Made by a program: the position numbers and the translations under genes | NCBI RefSeq assembly: GCF_000373985.1 | Contig: NZ_KB893089.1 | Location: forward strand, 359 to 35,380 | Length of the DNA: 35,022 bases | Direction: 5' to 3' | From: Desulfobacter curvatus DSM 3379 | Lineage (GTDB): Bacteria > Desulfobacterota > Desulfobacteria > Desulfobacterales > Desulfobacteraceae | Shown: positions 17,494 through 24,576 of the stretch, piece after piece | How positions within the stretch are numbered: the stretch's first letter is position 1 | Layout of the letters: the number at the start of each line of letters is the position of its first letter | The notes under the pieces: generated by a model | Seen by the model: only the letters and a program-made list of their open reading frames with translations | What the model was told of the DNA's origin: nothing | The model's database searches: none

Positions 17494-18066
17494 TCAGTGA
17501 ATGGTGATATCTTCTATCTTCACGGCAGCCAGATACTCTTTGACCGCCCCCAACGTCAGGGCAAACATCTTGGTCCCGGCAAGAATTACCATCGGGTCAT
17601 CCGGAGTTCCGCAGGCATCAGCAAACACCGGCCCCATAATACCGGTGGGATCAGCATCTTTGGTCTGATTTTCCTGCATCTGCTTCACAAAGGTATCCAG
17701 ACGTTCCTTGAGTATGCCGAAATAATCAACCCGGGTGCCTGTGGTGGTTTCCGTCAGAGTTGACACATTGTTGGAAATCTCCCGGATCTGTTCCCAGAAG
17801 GCCTGGGTTAAAGGTGTTTTGTTTACATCTGTTGCCGGCATGAAAAAGGCAAGCGCCCACCCCACACTTAGAATTTTAAGAATGGCCAGTTCATATTCCA
17901 GACGATTCAGGTTTATGGGGTGCCCCTCTGGGATTGTGCCTAACAGCGATTTAATGTCAGCCCTGTCAATGGCAAAAGCTGAAAGATTTTCAGCCACCTG
18001 GTCCACTGTAAGGGTTCCTGCCGGATTATTTTGCATGTCGGAAGATCGTCCTTTGTCTGCATTCAT
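17494..18066 (-). CDS. Uncharacterised 190-residue protein
   Basis: I do not recognise a family. The protein is soluble, mostly helical and slightly acidic, with no signal peptide or clear metal motif. Near residues 53-80 it has a hydrophobic helix (ELAILKILSVGWALAFFMP), probably buried rather than membrane-spanning. It could be the first gene of the long minus-strand operon leading to rhomboid, PfaC-like and ole genes, with a 28-bp gap to the rhomboid gene. The divergent sirtuin gene starts 114 bp away, so this interval should hold promoters for both directions; I cannot define them with confidence. Confidence 0.75.
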   Translation of the reverse strand: MNADKGRSSDMQNNPAGTLTVDQVAENLSAFAIDRADIKSLLGTIPEGHPINLNRLEYELAILKILSVGWALAFFMPATDVNKTPLTQAFWEQIREISNNVSTLTETTTGTRVDYFGILKERLDTFVKQMQENQTKDADPTGIMGPVFADACGTPDDPMVILAGTKMFALTLGAVKEYLAAVKIEDITIH

Positions 18067-18180
18067 CAGTGGTTTGATTTACCTTTACCTCATATCAAAA
18101 TTTAGTTATCTTTAGCCGTTGAAAAAAATAAAATAACAATCCCCTGGTCAAGTGTAAACCCCGGAAGGTAATGATATGTC

Positions 18181-18924
18181 ATGAATATTTATCAAGAAGC
18201 TGCAAAACAAATTATTGATTCCCACTATTGTGTGGCCTTTACCGGCGCCGGTATCTCCGTTGAAAGCGGTATTCCGCCGTTTCGGGGCAGAAACGGGCTG
18301 TGGAATAAATACGATCCTAAATCCTTTGACATTGATTATTTTATCCAGGACTCGGCCAGGGCCTGGGCGATTATAAGAGATATTTTTTATGACCTGTTTG
18401 GCCAGGTCCTGCCCAATACCGCCCACTATGCTTTGGCTGAGATGGAGCAGCGGGGCCTGTTAAAATCGATCATTACCCAGAATATCGACAACCTGCACAA
18501 GGATGCCGGCAATACAGAGGTTTACGAATTCCACGGGTCATTAAAACAGATCATCTGCCTGAACTGCGGGCAAAAAGTGAATGTGTCCCAGGTGGACATG
18601 AATCATCTGCCCCCCATGTGCCTTGCCTGCGGTGGTCTGATGAAGCCGGATGTGGTGTTTTTCGGTGAAGCCATCCCCGAATATGCGGCGTCTAAGTCCG
18701 TTGATGCCTCCCAAAAAGCCGACTGCATGATACTTATCGGCACCACAGGCACGGTGGCACCGGCCAACACCCTGCCTTCCCGAGCCAAGGCCGGCGGTAC
18801 AACCATTATAGAGATCAATCCAAATCCGTCGGAATATACCAACCGGATAACGGATATATTTATCCAGGACAACGCCACAAAGGCCATGGAACATCTCATG
18901 GAAGCCATTGATGAGCTTGCCTGA
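18181..18924 (+). CDS. Sirtuin: NAD-dependent protein deacylase
   Basis: This 247-residue SIR2-family enzyme removes acyl groups from protein lysines using NAD. The NAD-binding motifs TGAGISVESGIPPFRG (21-36) and TQNIDNLH (99-106), the catalytic His118 in EFHGSL, and the zinc-binding cysteines 126, 129, 147 and 150 are all present. Further NAD contacts appear in GTTGTV and EINPNP. Length is typical for bacterial CobB-like proteins. It is transcribed away from the hydrocarbon operon and followed 70 bp later by the HIT-protein gene. Which acyl group it prefers cannot be decided from the sequence. Confidence 0.95.
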   Translation: MNIYQEAAKQIIDSHYCVAFTGAGISVESGIPPFRGRNGLWNKYDPKSFDIDYFIQDSARAWAIIRDIFYDLFGQVLPNTAHYALAEMEQRGLLKSIITQNIDNLHKDAGNTEVYEFHGSLKQIICLNCGQKVNVSQVDMNHLPPMCLACGGLMKPDVVFFGEAIPEYAASKSVDASQKADCMILIGTTGTVAPANTLPSRAKAGGTTIIEINPNPSEYTNRITDIFIQDNATKAMEHLMEAIDELA

Positions 18925-18932
18925 CAGCTGAC

Positions 18933-18963
18933 AGCTCATAGCGGATAGGTGTTGCTGTGAGCT
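18933..18963 (+). repeat. Intergenic hairpin between sirtuin and HIT genes
   Basis: Arms AGCTCATAGC (18933-18942) and GCTGTGAGCT (18954-18963) form a 10-bp stem with one G-U pair and an 11-nt loop. No T-run follows, so it is more likely an mRNA-stability or processing structure, or a weak attenuator, than a full terminator. A tandem CTGACAG repeat lies just before it. Confidence 0.5.
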
Positions 18964-18994
18964 ATTGGATCAATACTACTATTTGGAGAAAAAT

Positions 18995-19327
18995 ATGCCT
19001 GACGACTGTCTTTTCTGTAAAATTGCCAACCATGAACTGCCCAGCGACATGCTGTATGAAGACAGCGACTATGTGGTGTTCAGGGATATCCATCCCAAAG
19101 CCCCGGTTCACCTGTTGATCGTGCCTAAAACCCATATCCGCAGCGTCAACGACATTGAACCTGGGCACACCGAACTTGTGGGGGGACTTTTTACCCTGGC
19201 CGCAAAAATGGCCCTGAAAGAGGGGATCAATAAATCCGGATACAAGCTGCTTTTCAATGTGGAAAAAGGCGGAGACCAGGAGATCTTTCACCTACATCTT
19301 CATCTTTTTGGCGGTTGGGAAAAATAA
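18995..19327 (+). CDS. HIT-family nucleotide hydrolase (HinT-like)
   Basis: The 110-residue protein carries the histidine-triad motif HLHLHLFGG with His99, His101 and His103, and the N-terminal pair CLFCKI (Cys5, Cys8) typical of zinc-binding HIT proteins. Family members hydrolyse purine nucleoside phosphoramidates such as AMP-lysine. The start at 18995 has GGAG 7 nt upstream, and the family begins at this methionine, so the longer frame from 18965 is rejected. It is on the same strand as the sirtuin gene and may be transcribed with it. Confidence 0.95.
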   Translation: MPDDCLFCKIANHELPSDMLYEDSDYVVFRDIHPKAPVHLLIVPKTHIRSVNDIEPGHTELVGGLFTLAAKMALKEGINKSGYKLLFNVEKGGDQEIFHLHLHLFGGWEK

Positions 19328-19358
19328 ACGCATTTTTTCTAATCAGACAAATCAAATT

Positions 19359-19946
19359 TCAGGGCATCCATGTGATAATGCCTTCATCCGGGTTTTGTTC
19401 TCTCCATTGCCAGAATGAATCAATATCCTGAATGCCATGTTCAATAACAGCTTTATATACTTGGATTCCCATTACCTTCTTTTCAATGGGAATACTATTT
19501 TTGATCCTAAGAATATTGGCCCTTGTCTCCGGCGTCAAAACCGCAGATATCCGTTCGGCAACCTTTTCAAAATATCCGGCATAAGCAGATTCATTTAAAA
19601 TATGAATCATATCAATTTGCCAGGAATGGCCATCTTTGTCCTCGTAGAACGCATGCCATTCAATGCATTGATCTTCGGCATCAAGCAAATTGCCATAACT
19701 TATGGTTTTAATCTGTTTGTTTTCTGCAAGTCTGGCCATGGCGGAAAAGCTGTCCGAAAGATTGAATGGTGTCGTATAGATATGAAAATCAATATCCCGA
19801 TTGTTTATCAACAGCCCCATTTTTAATGACCCGACTAAATTAATCGTTGCTCCGATCGAAGACCATATTTCAATGATATTGGTGTCGTTAATGACCTGCC
19901 AGGCATCCTTCTGCATTGATTCTGAAATTTCAAAAATATGTTGCAT
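19359..19946 (-). CDS. Nucleotidyltransferase-fold protein, function unknown
   Basis: The sequence NLVGSLKMGLLINNRDIDFHIYT (within about 36-58) fits the GS-x-D-x-D signature of the polymerase-beta nucleotidyltransferase fold: Gly39-Ser40 and Asp51/Asp53. A third acidic residue may lie in WQIDMIHI. The 195-residue length matches a stand-alone family that I recall from several anaerobes, sometimes mislabelled as phosphoglycerate mutase. The substrate is not known, and there is no partner HEPN gene, so a toxin-antitoxin role is not supported. The start codon has only a weak purine-rich stretch upstream. A broken SDR gene ends 20 bp before it. Confidence 0.75.
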   Translation of the reverse strand: MQHIFEISESMQKDAWQVINDTNIIEIWSSIGATINLVGSLKMGLLINNRDIDFHIYTTPFNLSDSFSAMARLAENKQIKTISYGNLLDAEDQCIEWHAFYEDKDGHSWQIDMIHILNESAYAGYFEKVAERISAVLTPETRANILRIKNSIPIEKKVMGIQVYKAVIEHGIQDIDSFWQWREQNPDEGIITWMP

Positions 19947-19966
19947 GGTATTTTTTCTCGTATCGC

Positions 19967-20149
19967 TTATATCAATCTGGCCCCACCATCAATCACGACT
20001 ATTGTCCCTGTTGTATAAGGGTTTCCCATCAAATAAATATATGCGTCAGCGACTTCTTCAGGTGAAGCAATTCTGCCCAAAGGAAATTGCTCGGCATATT
20101 TCTCCACCTCCGGAGATTTAGGGGCAACAAAACCGGGGCTTACAACATT
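19967..20149 (-). pseudogene. 3' fragment of a short-chain dehydrogenase/reductase gene
   Basis: This minus-strand frame without a start codon translates to the last 60 residues of a classical SDR: NVVSPGFVAP, then PLGRIASPEEVADAYIYL and VVIDGGARLI followed by TAA. These match the conserved N-x-x-x-P-G and the C-terminal D-G-G of SDR enzymes. The N-terminal three quarters, including the coenzyme site and catalytic Tyr/Lys, are missing. The upstream edge abuts the stop codon of the MBL-fold gene at a run of T residues, so a deletion probably fused the two regions. The reading frame is otherwise clean, so the loss seems recent. Confidence 0.8.
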
Positions 20150-21092
20150 ATTTTTTTTGAGACTGCCCGTTGCCGTTGTCTGTCAGATAACGGGTTTTAA
20201 GATTCATTGTGACGATGAAATCGCCGCCTGCCCGTTTAGGAAGCACTTCCAACATCGCAGCGGTCAATTTTTCAACATCTTTTTCCCCGGCGCTAAGTTC
20301 CTTTGCTTTCTTATCGAAAAACGGCAGATAGGCCTTCAGATCTTCAATATCCTTGTTTGAGGATAAAGGTCCGTGCCCCGGAATGATATGACTGACATTC
20401 ATGGCATGTATGAAATCAAGATTCTTTTCCCATCCGGGCAGATCCCCTTCACCGAGATAAGGATGAAAGTCGGTAAAAAGAATATCGCCGGCAAAAAGAA
20501 CATCCTGTGAGGGAATATGCACAATTATGGAACCTTGAGAATGTGAGGCAAAGCCTGTGTAAATCAGTTTTACGGCAACACCGCCCAGGTCAAGAATCAT
20601 TCCACGTTCAAAAGCCGTATCCGGCGCAACAGCCCGGGTACCTTCCCAGAAATCCGCCGGCAGCCCAAATGCTTCCGGATTCCCAAGTGTCTTATCCCCG
20701 GTGGAAATAACCGCTTCACGGCATTTCACATGGCCGATAATACGGGCCCCCATGTCGGCAAAAAAACTGTTACCGAGAACATGATCAAGATGGTAGTGTG
20801 TATTGACCACATATCTTACAGGTTTATCCGTTATTTTCCGGATATCTGCCCAAAAACCTTCAGCTTCCTTTGCGGACGTCAGTGTATCCACCACAAGCAC
20901 GGCATCATTTCCGATCACTATACCGGTATTGACAAAAAATATGTTGCCGGGCGTTCCGGCAGGAACACCCGTATACGCATAAACCGATTCCGTAATTTGT
21001 TTCAACTCTGCTTTCGGCGTCTGCGCCATCACGGATTGAACAAGGAGCACAGCCAATACGTTAATAATCAGTACTGTGGTTTTCATTTTCAT
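20148..21092 (-). CDS. Exported metallo-beta-lactamase-fold hydrolase
   Basis: The 314-residue protein begins with a signal peptide (MKMKTTVLIINVLAVLLVQ, predicted cut after VMA near residue 23). The mature part has the MBL metal ligands: HYHLDH at 99-104, His184 in ASHSQGS, Asp203 in AGDILF and His240 in PGHGP. It resembles the quinoprotein-relay/SoxH-type branch, whose substrates are mostly unknown; a periplasmic thiol-ester, lactone or sulfur compound is possible. The start at 21092 has AGGAG 8 nt upstream. The C-terminus ends in a short polar tail at the junction with the SDR fragment, so the last residues may not be original. Confidence 0.88.
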   Translation of the reverse strand: MKMKTTVLIINVLAVLLVQSVMAQTPKAELKQITESVYAYTGVPAGTPGNIFFVNTGIVIGNDAVLVVDTLTSAKEAEGFWADIRKITDKPVRYVVNTHYHLDHVLGNSFFADMGARIIGHVKCREAVISTGDKTLGNPEAFGLPADFWEGTRAVAPDTAFERGMILDLGGVAVKLIYTGFASHSQGSIIVHIPSQDVLFAGDILFTDFHPYLGEGDLPGWEKNLDFIHAMNVSHIIPGHGPLSSNKDIEDLKAYLPFFDKKAKELSAGEKDVEKLTAAMLEVLPKRAGGDFIVTMNLKTRYLTDNGNGQSQKK

Positions 21093-21353
21093 CTTTTGTC
21101 TCCTGTTTCCTATCCCGGTCAACTTTTCGTTTTCAGACCCGAGGGTGAACTATCTGATTTGTTAACACTTTGATCATAATCACGGTTTGCCGGAATATTT
21201 GATAAAATATTATTGAACAATGCCGCGGATCAGATACCGGCACCCCAATTTTCTCTATGGAATTTATATCTTGGACGCTTTGATCATACAAGGACAATTC
21301 GCTTTAAAAAAATGGTGGAAACCTTGAGAGTGCTGGGACGATACTAAAACTCT
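21093..21353. other. Intergenic region with a repeated CTTTGATCATA sequence
   Basis: The 11-mer CTTTGATCATA occurs twice in the same orientation, at 21168-21178 and 21278-21288. Each contains the palindrome TGATCA. The spacing of 110 bp could suit a pair of regulator sites upstream of the MBL-fold gene, but chance is not excluded. No coding sequence is supported here. Confidence 0.3.
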
Positions 21354-21689
21354 TTATGCGATGACCCATTTGATTACGGAATCAACAAGGGTAATGCACA
21401 AGGCTGCTATAAATGTTGTTAAAAAATCTTTAATTTGAAAATCATCAAGTATTTTATCGGTGAGCCAGAGCAGCACGGCATTGATCACCAGTTTGAACAG
21501 CCCGAATGTAATGATTATAAAAGGCAGGGATAAGACAATCAGCACCCAGCCAAAGAAAAAATTAATCAGACTGTAGACAATGGCCACCATAATGGCTGTC
21601 CCAAAATGTTTAACCTGGATGCCGGGTAAAAAATTAGCCACCAGAAATACCGCAACGCTTAAAATCAGAATGTTGATCAACATTGACAT
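21354..21689 (-). CDS. Small four-helix membrane protein (phage holin family IV / DUF360-like)
   Basis: The 111-residue protein consists almost entirely of four hydrophobic segments (about 4-22, 28-48, 51-73 and 88-109). It has the conserved pattern LINILILSVAVFLVANFLPGI, then GTAIMVAIVYSLINFF and LPFIIITFGLF, matching the family once named phage holin superfamily IV. Members are common chromosomal proteins with no proven function; this one is not in a prophage context. AAGAAGGAAAA precedes the ATG. It is transcribed after the VanY-like gene with a short gap. Confidence 0.85.
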   Translation of the reverse strand: MSMLINILILSVAVFLVANFLPGIQVKHFGTAIMVAIVYSLINFFFGWVLIVLSLPFIIITFGLFKLVINAVLLWLTDKILDDFQIKDFLTTFIAALCITLVDSVIKWVIA

Positions 21690-21735
21690 TTTTCCTTCTT
21701 TAATAAATTAAATTGGTTTGAAGCCATTGTGTTCT

Positions 21736-22626
21736 TCAGCCCCCAACCTCAACATGCCAGGGCTCATACCTGACACCCAAATGATTTTCCGGGCCATACC
21801 TGAACCGAATATACCCCAGGCTGGACAACCGGCTGTATACCCGGGTTCGGGTAAATTTTTCCGTAAAGTTATCCAGGCCAAATCCCTTTTCCCCCATATC
21901 AAAATCGCCGGTGGCATGAAAGGAATAGCCCGGCGGCGCAAGGGATCGGGAGGCCATGGACAGGTTCCCCCGGCTTTGCACCGCCTTGTTTAAGAACAGC
22001 AGAAACTGTTTGGACACGCCCCGGATACCTGAAGTCAGAACCGCCTCGGTTCCGATTTTCTTCCGGATATCCTGGTACAGGGCTTGGGACCTGCCCTTGT
22101 ACAGATAATTGCCCGAGCCTTGAATCTTTACTGTTTTTCCAGACGGCACCTGCCAGGTCATCCGGGGAATAGTTTTTTTACCCATAAAGCCGTAATCAGC
22201 GGCAGCTCGGTGAAATAATTTTTCAAGAAAATCAAGTTCCCGGCGGGAAAACTCCCCTATGCCGCCATAGGTCCGGGCACACGTCAGGGCATCATCAAAA
22301 CCGGCCAGGCTGAAGTTACCGTACCCGATCTGCTTTTGGATACGTTTGAAACGCATAAGGCTTGATAAAAGAAGAGGCATCTCATTTTCAGGCAGCAAAA
22401 CATCATCTTTGAAGTCACGATTAAAAAAAAGGATCTTTAAATGATTTGGGGCCCTGGTCGATTCCCCGGCTCCCACAAGGGCATCCTTGACACCATGGTC
22501 CAGGGCATGTACTTGGCAACTGGAAGCCCCCAGTGCCCATGCCGTTTCCAAAGCACCGGCCAACGGCAGACATGTTCCTGCAAGGGCGGCTGATCCTGCG
22601 AGTTTTAAAAATGTTCTCCGATCCAC
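21736..22626 (-). CDS. Tat-exported VanY-like D,D-carboxypeptidase (peptidase M15)
   Basis: The N-terminus MDRRTFLKLAGSAALAG has the twin-arginine signal, with likely cleavage near residue 35. The C-terminal catalytic domain shows the M15/VanY zinc motif SFHATGDFD (His237, Asp243) and YEPWH (Glu288, His291), preceded by TSGIRG. Such enzymes trim the D-Ala-D-Ala end of peptidoglycan stem peptides in the periplasm. The middle section (about 60-170) is less conserved. The start codon is GTG. The 344 bp upstream (22627-22970) separates it from the divergent iron-sulfur gene. Confidence 0.87.
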   Translation of the reverse strand: MDRRTFLKLAGSAALAGTCLPLAGALETAWALGASSCQVHALDHGVKDALVGAGESTRAPNHLKILFFNRDFKDDVLLPENEMPLLLSSLMRFKRIQKQIGYGNFSLAGFDDALTCARTYGGIGEFSRRELDFLEKLFHRAAADYGFMGKKTIPRMTWQVPSGKTVKIQGSGNYLYKGRSQALYQDIRKKIGTEAVLTSGIRGVSKQFLLFLNKAVQSRGNLSMASRSLAPPGYSFHATGDFDMGEKGFGLDNFTEKFTRTRVYSRLSSLGYIRFRYGPENHLGVRYEPWHVEVGG

Positions 22627-22842
22627 TGATGCGTATCCGTTATTATAGAGGCTGTGTGAAACCTGCTCATTTTTTGACTGCTCAAAACCCGGTTATTGTA
22701 ACCATTGATTCAGGCCATGAAAAGAATTTTATCAATTTTTACCGCATCCGGCTTAAGAACAACAGCCATAGTCCGGTCTAATCAATCAACACCCAGGCTA
22801 AATCCGCAACTAAACCGGCCCACCATTTTTTGATCATTCAAT

Positions 22843-22870
22843 TGAATTCACTATTATTATTTGCTATAGT
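22843..22870 (+). promoter_or_regulatory. Candidate sigma70-type promoter for the selenoprotein gene
   Basis: TTGAAT at 22843-22848 and TATAGT at 22865-22870 are separated by 16 bp, close to the consensus. A 7-bp inverted repeat, TAGAGAA-GGTTTT-TTCTCTA (22881-22900), lies just downstream and would fall in the transcript start region. Overlapping palindromes GGAAGTCTTCC (22938-22948) and TTCCCTAAGGGAA (22945-22957) follow in the leader. The long, structured 5' region suggests regulation. Confidence 0.45.
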
Positions 22871-22880
22871 TTTTCACCCA

Positions 22881-22900
22881 TAGAGAAGGTTTTTTCTCTA
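22881..22900. promoter_or_regulatory. Operator-like inverted repeat downstream of the candidate promoter
   Basis: TAGAGAA and TTCTCTA are perfect 7-bp inverted arms separated by 6 nt. The position, 11 bp after the candidate -10 box, fits a repressor site or a leader hairpin. No matching regulator gene is seen in the window. Confidence 0.35.
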
Positions 22901-22970
22901 ATAAACATTATATTCTATATAATCAATGGGTTATAGAGGAAGTCTTCCCTAAGGGAATAAGGCGGAAACC

Positions 22971-23045
22971 ATGAGGAAACTGTCTGACATTATCAAGGGA
23001 AAAACAGATATCCAGGTGATCATGGGAACCCACAACGACCATTGA
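22971..23045 (+). CDS. Possible 24-residue leader reading frame
   Basis: An ATG preceded by AAGGCGGAAACC opens a 24-codon frame (MRKLSDIIKGK...) ending in TGA 45 bp before the selenoprotein start. The ribosome-binding-like sequence and position resemble a leader peptide. The frame is the same as the downstream gene, and no other stop lies between them, so reading through this UGA would join the two. I see no SECIS-like hairpin after this UGA. It may be a chance frame or the remnant of a longer gene. Confidence 0.3.
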   Translation: MRKLSDIIKGKTDIQVIMGTHNDH

Positions 23046-23090
23046 CATGCTGATTGTTCACCTTTAACTGTATTTAAGAAAGGAAACGAC

Positions 23091-24416
23091 ATGGCAGAAA
23101 CTGTCATCAAACTGGGCCGAAATAAAAAGGCCTCAACTTTTATCGACAAGGTTAAAGAGATTCTGCCCGAGGGCGGAAATCTTAATGCCTGCCTGACATG
23201 TGGCGCCTGCGCATCAGGCTGCCCGGCCACCGGGCTGGCAGACATGGATCCCCGAAAATTTCTGCGCATGGCCGCCCTGGGCATGGATGAGGAAATTGTC
23301 GCATCAGACTGGCCCTGGATGTGCACCATGTGCATGCGCTGCATTTATGTCTGTCCCATGAAAATTGATATCCCCCAACTTGTTTTCAACGCTCGGACAT
23401 TACGTCCCAGGGAAGAGCGGCCAAAAGGCATCTTGGGTTCCTGTGACGCGGCCTTGAAGCACGATACCGGTTCAGCCATGGGTACCTCAGAGGAAGATTT
23501 TGAATTTGTGGTTGATGATGTTCTCGAAGAGTATAAGGAAGCCCAACCGGAATTTGAAGAGATGGAAGCCCCCATCGATAAAGAAGGTGCTGAATTTTTC
23601 CTTAACCAGAACTCCAGGGAGCCGGTCACCGAACCCGACGAGATGGTCCCCTTATGGAAAATTCTCCATACCGCCGGGATTGATTGGACCTACGGTTCCA
23701 AGGGATGGGGCGGTGAAAACTATTGCATGTTTCTGGCAGATGACGAATCCTGGAAACATCTGACATCGACCACCATTGGTCAGGCCAAAAAGTTGGGGTG
23801 CAAAACGTACCTCAATACCGAGTGAGGGCACGTAACTTTCTCGGTCCGGGCCGGAGCGAAAAAATTCAACATTGATACTACAGATTTAGAAATCAAAAAC
23901 ATTTACGAATACTATGCAAAATGGATCCGTGAAGGTCGGCTGAAACCCAGTTCCGACTGGAACAAAGACCTGAAAATTAAATTTACGGTACAAGATCCCT
24001 GCCAGATTGTCAGAAAAAGTTATGGCGACCCCATTGCCGACGACCTGCGTTTTGTTGTGAAATCCATAGTCGGTGAAGAGAACTTCATTGACATGCAGCC
24101 CAACCGTTCCAACAACTTCTGCTGTGGCGGCGGCGGCGGATTTCTCCAGTCAGGCTTCAAAGAAGAACGTTTGACTTACGGGCAGATCAAAGACCAACAA
24201 ATCAAGGCCACTGGTGCGGATTACTGTATCGCGGCCTGCCATAACTGCCATGCGCAGATTCATGAGCTCAGCGAACATTACGAAGGGCATTATGGCGTTG
24301 TCCATTTATGGACACTGCTCTGCCTGTCGCTGGGCATTCTTGGACCCAATGAACGGGAATATTTGGGAGATGACCTGAAAGAAGTAGCCGTCTTCCATCC
24401 TGAGACTGAAATGTAG
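23091..24416 (+). CDS. Selenocysteine-containing HdrD/DsrK/TmcB-like iron-sulfur oxidoreductase
   Basis: The frame is interrupted only by an in-frame TGA at 23823-23825, read here as Sec245, giving 441 residues. The N-terminus binds two [4Fe-4S] clusters (Cys34, 37, 40, 44 and Cys78, 81, 84, 88). Two CCG-type domains follow: the first contains NTE-Sec-GH, where relatives usually have Cys. The second has Cys304, Cys344-Cys345 in CCGGGGGF and Cys383-x-x-Cys386, the ligands of the non-cubane cluster of HdrB/HdrD. These proteins reduce disulfides or pass electrons from membrane complexes such as Dsr, Tmc or Hdr in sulfate reducers. GAAAGGA lies before the ATG. The family remains conserved on both sides of the TGA, which argues against a broken gene. 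A terminator directly follows, so it is a single-gene unit with no membrane partner next to it. Confidence 0.9.
23837..23861 (+). promoter_or_regulatory. Bacterial SECIS-like hairpin after the in-frame UGA
   Basis: Directly downstream of the UGA, the bases TTTCTCGG and CCGGAGCGAA can pair with two small bulges and enclose the six-base loop TCCGGG (23845-23850). The loop begins 20 nt after the UGA and contains G residues, as SelB-binding hairpins do. Folding was done by eye, so the exact pairs are uncertain. Confidence 0.55.
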
Positions 24417-24443
24417 TAAAATTTTTGGTTGAACAGATACAAG

Positions 24444-24478
24444 GCCGGCAGTCTATTTTTAGACTGCCGGCTTTTTTT
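24444..24478 (+). terminator. Intrinsic terminator of the selenoprotein gene
   Basis: A perfect 11-bp GC-rich stem, GCCGGCAGTCT (24444-24454) and AGACTGCCGGC (24461-24471), has a 6-nt loop and is followed by seven T residues (24472-24478). It starts 28 bp after the stop codon. Confidence 0.95.
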
Positions 24479-24576
24479 AAGGCTGGTCATCAACAAATCC
24501 ATCCCCGGGTTGACAAATTTCCTAATCAGCTATAATAATTGCCATTTTTCTATGTTTATTAAAGGAAGCCGATATC

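Noticed and set aside
18541..18939. Minus-strand frames across the sirtuin gene
   Set aside because: The plus strand carries all sirtuin motifs, so these frames are by-products.
19359..19946. Toxin-antitoxin pair involving the nucleotidyltransferase-like protein
   Set aside because: There is no HEPN or other small partner gene next to it, and the length does not match MNT antitoxins.
21354..21689. Prophage holin
   Set aside because: Despite the family name, there are no other phage genes nearby, and such proteins are common chromosomal membrane proteins.
22971..23090. A second selenocysteine at the UGA 23043, joining the leader frame to the main gene
   Set aside because: No SECIS-like hairpin follows, and the main gene has its own ribosome binding site and a family-typical start at 23091.
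23091..23825. Two separate genes, 23091-23825 and 24057-24416, instead of one
   Set aside because: Both halves belong to one known protein family in one frame, separated only by a TGA at a position where Cys is usual, with a hairpin after it. A nonsense mutation remains possible but is less likely.
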